Shown here piece after piece: positions 8,246-16,271 of a DNA stretch of 64,000 nt. The position numbers and the translations under genes are program-made. Source of the DNA: Bog-473 sp963840435 (lineage in GTDB: Bacteria; Actinomycetota; Acidimicrobiia; Acidimicrobiales; RAAP-2); assembly GCA_963840435.1 (NCBI GenBank), contig CAWIYY010000003.1, positions 310,001-374,000 on the forward strand, given 5' to 3'. Positions within the stretch are counted from its first letter, which is position 1, and each line of letters begins with the position of its first letter. The notes beneath the pieces are model-generated. The model was not told where the DNA came from. It was given only the letters and a program-made list of their open reading frames with translations, and did no database searches.

Positions 8246-8668
8246 ATGCGTAAAGTCAGGAGGACCCCGCTGGCCGCTGCCTGCTTCTTCGGAGGGCTGG
8301 GTCTCAGCGTCCTGATCACTGTCCCCGATGCGGTGGCTGCCTCGCCCAAGTCGCCCACCATCACATCGGAGTTCAACAGCGTCGTAGTCAATACGAAGAC
8401 GCTGCTTCGCTTCAGGCACTTTGCTCCGAATAGCAAACAAGTTCTGTACGAGTGTCCAGAGATTTCGTGGGTTGGAATTGCGCCGTGTCACGGCGGCAAG
8501 GTGATCAGAATCAGCCCGTCTGGCGCCGAAAATGCGAAAGTGACCGCCGTGGCGTGTGCGACGCAGTCTGGTCCATCCCAGACCTGTTACTTCGGCATCG
8601 TGAGGTTTGGCAGTGACCGCGGTCACCTGCGGCCCTACGTGGCGATCACCGTCACCTTTCCCTCGTAG
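8246..8668 (+). CDS. Small secreted protein, unknown function
   Basis: ATG at 8246 opens a 140-residue protein. A basic N-terminus (MRKVRRTP) is followed by a hydrophobic segment ending DAVAAS: a clear Sec signal peptide of about 32 residues. The mature part of about 108 residues is rich in beta-type residues and has four cysteines, in YECPEIS, IAPCHGG, AVACATQ and QTCYFGI, probably forming two disulphides. I do not recognise a family. A TTATCAT box a few bases upstream of the start suggests a leaderless or short-leader transcript. It stands alone between relic genes. Confidence 0.6.
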   Translation: MRKVRRTPLAAACFFGGLGLSVLITVPDAVAASPKSPTITSEFNSVVVNTKTLLRFRHFAPNSKQVLYECPEISWVGIAPCHGGKVIRISPSGAENAKVTAVACATQSGPSQTCYFGIVRFGSDRGHLRPYVAITVTFPS

Positions 8669-8880
8669 GACGGAGGTCTCCTCCCGTTCCCTGCCGCAGT
8701 CGCAGGGTCCTCGTAACCTTCCGCGGCCATGACGCTCTACCAACTGCGGCACCCGGTTCGCCGGCGCTGGCTCCCTCGGAGCATGAAGCGGGTCCCGGCG
8801 GGGCCGGTGGCGAGTTCGGCACCTGCGGCCGTAGCTGTGTCCACCCTCGCGTTACTCCTCGGTCCTAACCTCAGAGGTCC

Positions 8881-9157
8881 GATGCCAGATCTCATCGAGG
8901 ACGACGGGCTCTGCACCATCTGCTGGGAGGCGCCGGCAGTCGAGCGCGAGCGATGCGCCGAGTGCCTGACGTGGCTCCGCCGGAACGGGCGGGACTGGAA
9001 GACCCCGCCGCATCCCTCGACTTTGATGCAGCGATCTTTGATCGCGGAGACATTGAGGCAACAGGAGGGCCAGGCGGTTGAGGTAAGCCGTCGGTCATCG
9101 ACCACGCAAAACGAGCGGGCCACTCCATCCGCCGTTGTCAAGCGGCTCTCCGGCTAG
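8881..9157 (+). CDS. Possible small zinc-finger protein
   Basis: The frame from ATG 8881 encodes MPDLIEDDGLCTICWEAP followed by ERCAECLTWLRRNGRD. The two CxxC pairs about 15 residues apart look like a small treble-clef or zinc-ribbon of the kind found in actinophage proteins. The sequence after about residue 60 (polar, no pattern) may be non-coding. The start is uncertain and no good ribosome site is seen. It is a remnant or a small real gene; low certainty. Confidence 0.3.
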
Positions 9158-9389
9158 GACGATTCGGTCGCCTGGAAAGCCGGCCGGCACGGGACCACCA
9201 TGACCCGCGCCGACCTGACTCTCTCCGTATCAGCCACGACCAGTAAGTTGAGATCCCCCGTGGCGGCCGTGGTGATGTTGCCCTTTTGATTATCTGCGTC
9301 CTTCTCTGCGCTGGCAATCGTGGTGTGACTGTCGATGAAACAGATCCGCGGGGACGCACAGCGACCCCGACCGAAGCCGAGGGTCGCAG

Positions 9390-9730
9390 CGATGCAGACG
9401 CCTTGTCGGCGATCGGCCCGGCGTCGGCCTCTGCGTAGATCACAGGGTGCTCCGATCCGACGGCATCGAGGACGGTCTGGGCGTCCTCGATGGCCTCCTC
9501 CCACGTCAGGATCGCGTTGAGCGCCACGGAATCAGAGGCACCGGTCCCAACCGTCCTAGAGGAGGAGGCGGCTAGATGATGCAAGGCATCAAAGGAACGG
9601 TCCCGCAGTCCCACACGAATTCCAGGGGATCGCCGATGCCGGTATAGAAGGTGAGATCAAGCGGCCCATCACCGAGTATCTGGTACGCCATCTCCGAGTC
9701 GCCGACGGTCACACATTTTGCCTCCGGACG
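9390..9730 (-). pseudogene. Decayed alpha/beta-hydrolase domain (adenylate-cyclase-associated type)
   Basis: From about 9720 the minus strand reads VTVGDSEMAYQILGDGPLDL then GDPLEFVWD. After a frame break it gives SFDALHHLAASSS, GTGASDSVALNAILTWEEAI and AQTVLDAVGSEHPVIYAEAD. These match in order the start of the hydrolase domain often fused to guanylate/adenylate cyclases (VAYQVxGxGPxDLVxVPG ... HLELxWExP ... FLxxLASFxRxxxxDxRGTGLSD ... MDAVGxExAxLxGxSEGG). Residues of the DxRGTG loop and the nucleophile elbow are lost, and the frame fails after ADAGPIA. A dead gene left in place. Confidence 0.6.
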
Positions 9731-10015
9731 TTGCAAAGTCGTAATTCTTCCCGAGTCTTGTCCACCCGACTCTGGGTGCATGACGCATCGAAGGGCGCCT
9801 ATGAAAGCCTCCGGCGCCAGGGTCGGGTCGCCCAAATCGCCTAGGGCCAATGCAACTGGCGGACGGAAAGTCAGCCGGTGGCCGACGCAGCGTGAGTCTG
9901 TAGCGGATCGGGTCCAGACCACCGTTGCGGCCTCGGCTGCCGAGCAATCGATGTATTGCTACTGTGCCAACGAGAGCAGCCAAATCGTGGCTGGCGTCCG
10001 GGCCGAGGGGGGATT

Positions 10016-10960
10016 GTGACCGACGAGCGAGCCCACAGCAGACCACTACGCACCGTTCTCTTCGTGCCCGGGACCGAAGCGGAACAAGTCGAGAGGGCAC
10101 GGTTCCACGGTGCCGATGCCGTGGTCATCGACCTGGAGGAACCTCGGACGCCGTGCTCCGAGGCTGACCGAGAGCGGGCTCGCTCCATCGTCTCAGAGTT
10201 CTTCTCGCGGCTGCCCGACGACCCAGCACCGCTCTGGTTCGCCCGGGTACAGGCAATCGACACTGGCCAGACCCTGAAGGACCTGCGGGCGGTCATGCAC
10301 GAGAAGTTGGCGGGAATACTGTTGCCGAAGGTGGAGGGGCCACGGGACGTGCACGGGGCCGACGCCGTCCTCAACTGCGTGGAGGTCGAAGCGGGCCTGC
10401 CGATGAAGTCCAAGATCATCTACCCCATCCTGGAGACGGCCCAGGCCCTCCGCCTGGCCTATGACATCGCCATGGCCTCCGAACGGGTCCTCTACATGGG
10501 TGGTGCCATCTCCCGGTTCGGCGACATTCACCAGGCGTTGGGTTTCAGGTGGTCGGCGGAGGGCAAAGAGACCCTCTTCCTCCGCTCCAAGGTCCTGCTC
10601 GACGCCAAGGCGGCCGGGATCCGCTACCCCATCAGCGGCATGTGGGGTGGCGACAGCGACGATCTCGATGGCCTGCGAAAGTGGGCCACCGAGCTTCGCG
10701 ACCTCGGCTACTACGGGATGATGATCGGCAACCCTGATCACATCCCCCTGGTGCACGAGGTCTTCTCGCCCACCGACGACGAGCTTGCGTACTGGCTCGA
10801 GCTGGATCACCTGGCCAGCGAGGCCGAAGAGCGCGACACCGGTCGCATCGAGCACGGCGACCCGAACCAGGGTGAAGGCTTTGTCGTGCACATCGCCCAT
10901 GTGGGGTCAGCCCGGAAGAACCTGGCCTGGGCACACGACCTGGGCCGCATCGACCAGTAA
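10016..10960 (+). CDS. HpcH/HpaI aldolase / citrate lyase beta-like protein
   Basis: The GTG at 10016 is preferred because a GAGGGGGGA ribosome site precedes it. The 314-residue protein has the CitE-type pattern: RTVLFVPGTEAEQVERA with ADAVVIDLEEPRTP (the metal- and CoA-binding strand), an Arg in WFARVQAID, LLPKVEGPRDV, and PILETAQALRLA with the second acidic metal ligand. This superfamily makes or cleaves C-C bonds of acyl-CoA thioesters such as citramalyl-CoA or malyl-CoA. The exact substrate is not visible, and no CitD/CitF partners are nearby, so it is not classical citrate lyase. It is followed after 21 bases by the amidohydrolase, so they form an operon for a catabolic or modifying pathway. 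Confidence 0.85.
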   Translation: MTDERAHSRPLRTVLFVPGTEAEQVERARFHGADAVVIDLEEPRTPCSEADRERARSIVSEFFSRLPDDPAPLWFARVQAIDTGQTLKDLRAVMHEKLAGILLPKVEGPRDVHGADAVLNCVEVEAGLPMKSKIIYPILETAQALRLAYDIAMASERVLYMGGAISRFGDIHQALGFRWSAEGKETLFLRSKVLLDAKAAGIRYPISGMWGGDSDDLDGLRKWATELRDLGYYGMMIGNPDHIPLVHEVFSPTDDELAYWLELDHLASEAEERDTGRIEHGDPNQGEGFVVHIAHVGSARKNLAWAHDLGRIDQ

Positions 10961-10981
10961 GAGAGAGTCGGGGTTTCACCC

Positions 10982-12424
10982 ATGACGACGACCAGGAATA
11001 TGACGGCTGCCGATGTCCGTTCGGAGGTCGGGCATCCGATCGTGGACGCCGACGGGCACTTCATGGAGTTCATGCCCCTGTTGAACGACGAGGTGCTGAC
11101 CTATCTCGAAGAAGTGGGTGGGGCCGCACTTCGGGACCGCTTTCGGGCTCACGCCCTGAAGGAACTGGACACCGCCGTGTTCGAAGCCGACCGGTCGGTC
11201 CCCGCGGTGGTGGATGGGTGGCGATCAATGCCCTCGTGGTGGGGGAACCCGGTGTCGGACCCCAGGGACCGGGCCACGGCCCACCTCCCCAGCTTGATGT
11301 ACGACCGCCTGGAGGAGCTGGGCATCGACTTCATGCTGATCTATCCATCGTGGACCCTGGGCTTTCTCATGAGCACCGACGACGAGCTCCGCGCCCCCAC
11401 CTGCCGGGCCACCAACCGGTACTTCGCCACGTTGTTCGCCCCCTACCGCGATCGACTGGAGCCGGGTGCGCTCATTCCCATGCAGAACCCGGACGAGGCC
11501 GTGGCCGAGATCGACTTCGCCGTCCAGGAGCTGGGATTCAAGTCGGTGGTGCTGGCCGGTCACGCATTCCGGCCGGTCGGACCGAAGGACGGACCCCCGG
11601 TGGGTTCGCGTCTCGATGTGTTCGGCCTCGACAGCCCCTACGACTACGACCCCGTCTGGGAGGCCTGCGTGCGGAACAAGGTCGCTCCTGCATTCCACAG
11701 CTCCTTGCAGCAGGTGCATCCGGCCCGATCGATCACCAACTATGTGTTCAACCACGTGAACGGGATCGCCGGCGCCCATGAGGTCCTGTGCAAGGCTCTC
11801 TTCCTCGGCGGTGTGTACCGGCGGTTTGCCGAGCTGCGCATCGGCTTCCTGGAAGGTGGGGTCGCCTGGGGATGCGCGCTGCTGGCCGACCTCATCGGCC
11901 ACTGGGACAAACGGGGCGGGCACGCGATCAACGATCTCGATCCTGCCAGCCTCGATGTGGCCGCAGTCCTGGCCTTGGTGGAGCGCTACGGGAACACGGA
12001 CATGATCAACAACTTGACCGAGCTGGGCGACCACCTGTCCCGCCGCCCCGGCCGGCCTGCGGTGCTCGACGAGTTCGCGGCGGCCTCGGTCACAACGGTG
12101 GAGGACATCATCGAGCCCTTCGAGACCCGCCTCTACTTCGGCTGCGAGGCCGACGACCCCTTGATCTCGTTCGGCTTCCACCTCAATTTCGAAGGACGCC
12201 AGGTTGCACTGCGACCCATGCTGGGCAGCGACGTCTCCCACTGGGACGCACCGGTAATGAGCAACGTCATGGTCGAGGCCTACGAACTGCTTGAACGGGG
12301 ATCGGTCACGCCAGAGGAGTTCGAGCAGTTCACCTTCACCAATCCGGTCCGGCTCCATGCCGGAGCAAATCCGCGGTTCTTCGACGGGACGGCTTGCGAG
12401 CGCGAGGCCGCCGCGGCACTCTGA
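10982..12424 (+). CDS. Amidohydrolase-2 family metal-dependent hydrolase
   Basis: ATG at 10982 gives a 480-residue protein. It has the ACMSD/amidohydrolase-2 layout: an N-terminal IVDADGHFMEF in the place of the metal-binding DxHxH strand, then an active-site-barrel His in AFHSSLQQVH. A LRIGFLEGGVAWG strand is followed by WDKRGGH, and a C-terminal GSDVSHWDAPVMSN carries the usual late Asp and His. The first motif reads DADGH instead of DxHxH, as in many members of this actinobacterial subgroup. Such enzymes act as decarboxylases or hydrolases on carboxylated substrates. It is co-transcribed with the upstream CitE-like gene, and the two probably act on successive intermediates. The substrate is unknown. 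Confidence 0.8.
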   Translation: MTTTRNMTAADVRSEVGHPIVDADGHFMEFMPLLNDEVLTYLEEVGGAALRDRFRAHALKELDTAVFEADRSVPAVVDGWRSMPSWWGNPVSDPRDRATAHLPSLMYDRLEELGIDFMLIYPSWTLGFLMSTDDELRAPTCRATNRYFATLFAPYRDRLEPGALIPMQNPDEAVAEIDFAVQELGFKSVVLAGHAFRPVGPKDGPPVGSRLDVFGLDSPYDYDPVWEACVRNKVAPAFHSSLQQVHPARSITNYVFNHVNGIAGAHEVLCKALFLGGVYRRFAELRIGFLEGGVAWGCALLADLIGHWDKRGGHAINDLDPASLDVAAVLALVERYGNTDMINNLTELGDHLSRRPGRPAVLDEFAAASVTTVEDIIEPFETRLYFGCEADDPLISFGFHLNFEGRQVALRPMLGSDVSHWDAPVMSNVMVEAYELLERGSVTPEEFEQFTFTNPVRLHAGANPRFFDGTACEREAAAAL

Positions 12425-12647
12425 GGCTGATTCGAAGACCCGGGTTTCGCCAGGCGTTCGGGTACCCAGGTGTCTGGACAAGAGGTCGCCCTCGAGATCG
12501 GCCGGCATAACCCGCCCGCCCGCACGACCTGGGCCTAGAGCATGACGGAGCCTTCGAGGACTACCTCGTCACTCGCACCGACGCCATCCGCAACCCGTCC
12601 AAGCTGCGACGACTGGAAGAGGTGGCGGAACTCCGGCGGTGACCGTC

Positions 12648-14207
12648 CTACGGGTGGCCGATGGTTCGCAGGATGCGCGTCTTGCCGAAGATCGTGCCGT
12701 AGAGGAGTCGGCCTTCGTCGTCGAGCAGGATTCCACCGCCCAAGGTATTGAACCTCGAGTCGCCTACGACGTAGTGGAACGCAGCTTCGCCCGTGGTCCA
12801 GTCGACCGCTTCGATCGTCCACTTCCGGTCTCGGGTTCCGCACGTGTAGACCAAATCTGATCCCTGTGACACGAACGGGACCGAGTTCGGCGAGGACACC
12901 GTCGCGCACACCCATGCTTCCTCCAGCGACCGCGTGGTGGGGTTCCACTCGTACTTGTGCATACCCAGCGGTCGGTAGGCGGGATCGTGGCCGAGATAGA
13001 AGCACAGGGACCGCGCTCCTGCTTCTGGCAATCCTTCGGGCATAGAGGCGGGCTCGTTGTTGACCGTCATGGCGCCGTAGCCGCTCACCGTGATGGATTG
13101 CTCGGTCTGGATAGCACGCAGGCCGGGATCACCCATGTTGGCCGGACCCATGCCAGCGATCCGTCGGGACGGCGCGCCTTCGAGCTGCCTCCAATTATCG
13201 GGGATTTCGTCGCGCCAGAACAGCGTGATGTTGACCACCTCGTCGCCGTCGCCGATCACCACGAACCTGTCCTCGTCGGGGCCGAAACCCATGAGCGAAG
13301 GTGTGGTGCCCGAGCCCCAGCCACCTCCATTTCGATACGGAGCGGACCAAGCGCCGTCACTCTTGTCGGTCGAAAAACGATGGCCCGTCCATACCACCTT
13401 GTGCAGCTGATCCACCGATGGTACGTAGACACCCCCCTCTTCGTCGACGCAGAGGCTCTTGCGCACCCACCCATAGCCTCCGCTCCGTCCGGACTCGAGC
13501 ATGCGGGCCCAGTGGTTGGCCGCCTGCTCACGTGCACCCGGGAGTTGCAGCGTGCTGTAATCGCCGAAGTCGCGCGCGAGGCACACGAGCCAGCCATGGT
13601 CAGTGGAGAGCACAAGCCGGCCGTCGAAGGTGAGGTTGACGCCGACGAAGTCCCCCTCCACCTCCGCCGCTTTCGGCCAGCGCGCCGACTCGATGATTGG
13701 TGATGCCGGGTCGCTCGGGTCGGAGTCCCGATAGGCCACGACGCAGTCCTTCCGGGTCAAGAGCAGCGTGTTGTCGCGGTCCACCAACGCGTAGACACCA
13801 TCGAGGCCCATCAAGTATGTGATGGCGAGTGTCAGCGCGTGCGTGAGCGCCTCCTGCCCTCGCAGCTCGTCCAGACCCCGGATGTCGGCCTCGAGCTCGG
13901 GGACCGGAGTGACGACCTGGTCCCCGGTTGGGATGACCGCCAGGGTTTTGAGCGTGTCATAGTCGAGCTTGGCGATGGTCTGACGGCCGTTGCTCCAGAT
14001 CACCCGTTTGCCATCAGGGTACGGGCCCGACACCAGGGACCCGAAGTGGCCCGGGCCGAGCCAGGTGTACTGGAGGTCGTCGGAGCCCAGGACTTCGCTT
14101 GGCCCGTTCGGGCCCGTCACTGGGCTGTTGTCTTGCTGGTCGCAGCGTCCGTGGGCGATCGGGTAGCAGGAGTCCGCCAGGTACGGATTGCGTGGACCGA
14201 TTCTCAC
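12648..14207 (-). CDS. Predicted beta-propeller protein, unknown function
   Basis: A GTG at 14207 opens a 519-residue protein without a signal peptide. It has repeated blade-like strands: LQYTWLGPGHFGSLVSGPYPDG, VYALVDRDNTLLLTRKD, LTFDGRLVLSTDHGWLVCL, VYVPSVDQLHKVVWTG and ILLDDEGRLLYGTIFG, each with a Gly/Asp turn. This resembles PQQ-like or SMP-30-like propellers, but I cannot assign a family. A preserved C-terminus and good codon usage say it is a real gene. It converges on the CitE/amidohydrolase operon, which ends 223 bases away, and may handle the same substrate; that link is inference from position only. Confidence 0.65.
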   Translation of the reverse strand: MRIGPRNPYLADSCYPIAHGRCDQQDNSPVTGPNGPSEVLGSDDLQYTWLGPGHFGSLVSGPYPDGKRVIWSNGRQTIAKLDYDTLKTLAVIPTGDQVVTPVPELEADIRGLDELRGQEALTHALTLAITYLMGLDGVYALVDRDNTLLLTRKDCVVAYRDSDPSDPASPIIESARWPKAAEVEGDFVGVNLTFDGRLVLSTDHGWLVCLARDFGDYSTLQLPGAREQAANHWARMLESGRSGGYGWVRKSLCVDEEGGVYVPSVDQLHKVVWTGHRFSTDKSDGAWSAPYRNGGGWGSGTTPSLMGFGPDEDRFVVIGDGDEVVNITLFWRDEIPDNWRQLEGAPSRRIAGMGPANMGDPGLRAIQTEQSITVSGYGAMTVNNEPASMPEGLPEAGARSLCFYLGHDPAYRPLGMHKYEWNPTTRSLEEAWVCATVSSPNSVPFVSQGSDLVYTCGTRDRKWTIEAVDWTTGEAAFHYVVGDSRFNTLGGGILLDDEGRLLYGTIFGKTRILRTIGHP

Positions 14208-14361
14208 GGGCCCAGTGTGCCAGAGGCCAATGCGTCCGCACCGGCGCAGTCTGCCCCGTGCGCGCCGATTGCATCGACTTCCAAAGAGCGACTTCCAGCT
14301 CCGCGATGTCTGGGCAGGGTTGAGCGCCCAGGGAGCGCCGGAGGGAGCCTGGCGCAGACGT

Positions 14362-14877
14362 TCAGTCAGAGCTTGATGACACGATCAAGGTTGCCGTTCC
14401 AGCGTTCTCGAATGTCTTCACTTTCTTGTCGTGAAGGTTCCAGACCCCGAACTCGAGAGTGTCACCCGGTTGCAGTTTCCAATTTCTAGTGCCGTATGAA
14501 CCGGTGAATGCCGCGAAGACGATCGTCTTGTTCGTCCACTTGGTGACGGTACATGTCACCAAGTCATGTGCAACGGTGTGACACGCATTCCAGATGGGCG
14601 ACGCGGTTTCGTCAGTGATCTGGAAAAATCGGGTGTCCGACGATTTGAAGGTGTTCCCAGCGCCGAAGCAAGTGCCGGTGATGGTGATTGTCTGGGTTTT
14701 CTCTGCGACCACCGGGCTCACCGAGGTGATCGTTGGCACGGTCGTCCGGGTGCAACCCGCTCCGCCCGCTGGTGAGGCGAGAGCCCCCGTCGGAGGCGGG
14801 GAAGAGGCAAGCATCGCACCGCTGAAGAGAATCGACAAACTTGACGCAGCCACCGCACATTTCAGAGCATGCGACAC
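14362..14877 (-). CDS. Secreted protein, IPT-like, paralogue of the 3450-3980 product
   Basis: The 171-residue product has a signal peptide (hydrophobic stretch SSLSILFSGAMLAS) and then TVPTITSVSPVVAEKTQTITITGTCFG, the opening of an IPT/TIG domain. Its mature part contains two more cysteines in IWNACHTVAHDLVTCTV, then KTIVFAAFTGSYG, and ends with LQPGDTLEFGVWN and a short tail. The PGD turn, the cysteine pair and the overall size match the exported protein at 3450-3980, so I regard them as paralogues that have diverged widely. Cell-surface or extracellular; function unknown. A monocistronic gene followed 154 bases downstream by the 5' end of the propeller gene on the same strand. Confidence 0.7.
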   Translation of the reverse strand: MSHALKCAVAASSLSILFSGAMLASSPPPTGALASPAGGAGCTRTTVPTITSVSPVVAEKTQTITITGTCFGAGNTFKSSDTRFFQITDETASPIWNACHTVAHDLVTCTVTKWTNKTIVFAAFTGSYGTRNWKLQPGDTLEFGVWNLHDKKVKTFENAGTATLIVSSSSD

Positions 14878-14988
14878 GATCCGAAACCTCCTCTGGCGGG
14901 AGTGCGGCCGCCGCCCAATCTGAGCGGGCAGCTTCGTCTCTCATGGTAGGTAGCCAGCTGCATACACGCAACTGAGGTTTGTGCCCGC

Positions 14989-15376
14989 TCAGGCGGACAG
15001 CTCCTGCACTCTGAGGGTATCGACGCGCTGCTGCATCGAGATGACCTTGCCATCACGAAACGTCCAGACGTGCGCCATCTGCACTTCTGTTGGCTTGCCC
15101 GTCGAACGATGCTTCCACGAGTAGGTGTCGGTCGCGACCACGGTGTCGTCTTCAGCAACGAATCGGGTCGGCGTCACCGCGAAATCGTTGCCGATCTCAC
15201 CGGTTCGCATAAAAACCATCGACAACCGCCTGCGGTCCTACGTAAGTGCCGTTGACCGGGAAGCCGTCTGCCTCAGGCCACTCGATCTTGTCGTCCATCA
15301 CCGCCAGCACGCTTGGTAGGTCGCCGTTGGCGAAGGCTTGGTATGCGCCCTGAATAATCTGCTTGTTGGTTGGCAT
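14989..15376 (-). pseudogene. SnoaL-like / nuclear-transport-factor-2-fold protein, frameshifted
   Basis: The ATG at 15376 starts MPTNKQIIQGAYQAFANGD, then VLAVMDDKIEWPEADGFP and GTYVGPQAVVDGF. This is the N-terminal half of the SnoaL-like ketosteroid-isomerase-type fold. After a run of five A (plus strand 15211-15215) the frame must shift by one base to continue as MRTGEIGNDFAVTPTRFVAED through HVWTFRDGKVISMQQRVDT to the stop at 14989. Joined, the protein has the normal length of about 129 residues. A one-base loss in the homopolymer would explain it, so this is either sequencing error or a young pseudogene. Proteins of this fold act as small-molecule isomerases or hydrolases, or only bind ligands. 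Confidence 0.7.
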
Positions 15377-15600
15377 TGCAGTCTCCTGTTGCTGTCCGCG
15401 TCTCTCTCATTGCATTCTGCGAATCCGCCGTTACAGAAGCGCGTCACCTTGGATATTGGGTTGTCCCATGGTCAGATCCCATGAGTCGGTCCAGGCGTCC
15501 AGCAGGCACCTCGGACTCGGCTCCCACCCGTTCTCATCGTCGAGTCTCGACCGTGTCATACGATGCCGGGACGAATTCGGAGAGGTGGGAGGTTGCCGTT

Positions 15601-16257
15601 ATGAGCGAGGCAATGGGCCTCGGGGGTACCCGGGCGATGACCCGAGATCAGGGTCTCACCTTGTTTGGCCAGACGATGGCCTACGTGGCCGCGACCGCTG
15701 GGCTCTTCGCCCTAGGAGCCTACGCCGGACGCAATCTCTCCGAGTCGCTCGGGTGGGTCTGGTTCATCGCAGCCATCGTCTGCCTGTTTGCGATGAACTT
15801 CACCGCCCAGCGCTCGGTGCCCGCCACGTCTCTTCTCCTCGGGGCTTTTGGCGTTCTGATTGGACTGGCCACTGCGCCGCTCCTCGTCTTCTACGCCTCT
15901 GCTGATCCTGCGGTCGTCTGGCAGGCTGGAGGCGCCACTGCGCTCTTCATTGCCGGCTTCGGGACCGCCGGCTATCTCATCCGCCACGATCTCACCGCTC
16001 TGGCCCGGGTTGCTTTCTTCGCCCTCCTGGCCCTCATCGTCTTTGGCATCGTGCTGATCTTCGTGCACATCCCACAGGGAACGCTCATCTATGCCGCTCT
16101 GGGCCTGGTTATTTTCGCCGTCCTCACGATGTTCGACTTCCAGCGTCTTCGTCGTTCGAAGGACATCGCCTCGGCACCGCTGATGGCGGCATCGATCTTC
16201 CTCGATATCTTGAATGTCTTCCTGTTCTTTCTCCGCATCTTCGGGTCGTCGAACTAG
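15601..16257 (+). CDS. Bax inhibitor-1 family membrane protein
   Basis: ATG 15601 is chosen because GGGAGG precedes it at a usable distance and the family's N-terminus starts here. The 218-residue protein is almost entirely membrane segments, about seven: LTLFGQTMAYVAATAGLFALG, WVWFIAAIVCLFAMN, LLLGAFGVLIGLATAPLLVF, AGGATALFIAGFGTAGYL, VAFFALLALIVFGIVLIF, LIYAALGLVIFAVLTMFDFQ and a final hydrophobic ILNVFLFFLRIF. The FDFQRLRR loop is the BI-1/YccA signature (Y/FDxQxLxR). Members are pH-sensitive ion or calcium leak channels, and YccA restrains FtsH in E. coli. A gene for FtsH lies 3.3 kb away, which makes a similar link possible but unproven. Confidence 0.85.
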   Translation: MSEAMGLGGTRAMTRDQGLTLFGQTMAYVAATAGLFALGAYAGRNLSESLGWVWFIAAIVCLFAMNFTAQRSVPATSLLLGAFGVLIGLATAPLLVFYASADPAVVWQAGGATALFIAGFGTAGYLIRHDLTALARVAFFALLALIVFGIVLIFVHIPQGTLIYAALGLVIFAVLTMFDFQRLRRSKDIASAPLMAASIFLDILNVFLFFLRIFGSSN

Positions 16258-16271
16258 CGCCTCGTGACCTG

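Noticed and set aside
11225..12508. 427-codon minus-strand frame opposite the amidohydrolase
   Set aside because: Antisense shadow with His/Val/Gly-rich composition and no recognisable domain; the plus strand is a good family member.
12500..12642. Short plus-strand frame with HDGAFEDYLVTRTDAIRN
   Set aside because: About 45 codons after a stop with no start or partner; it may be a relic, but I cannot support it.
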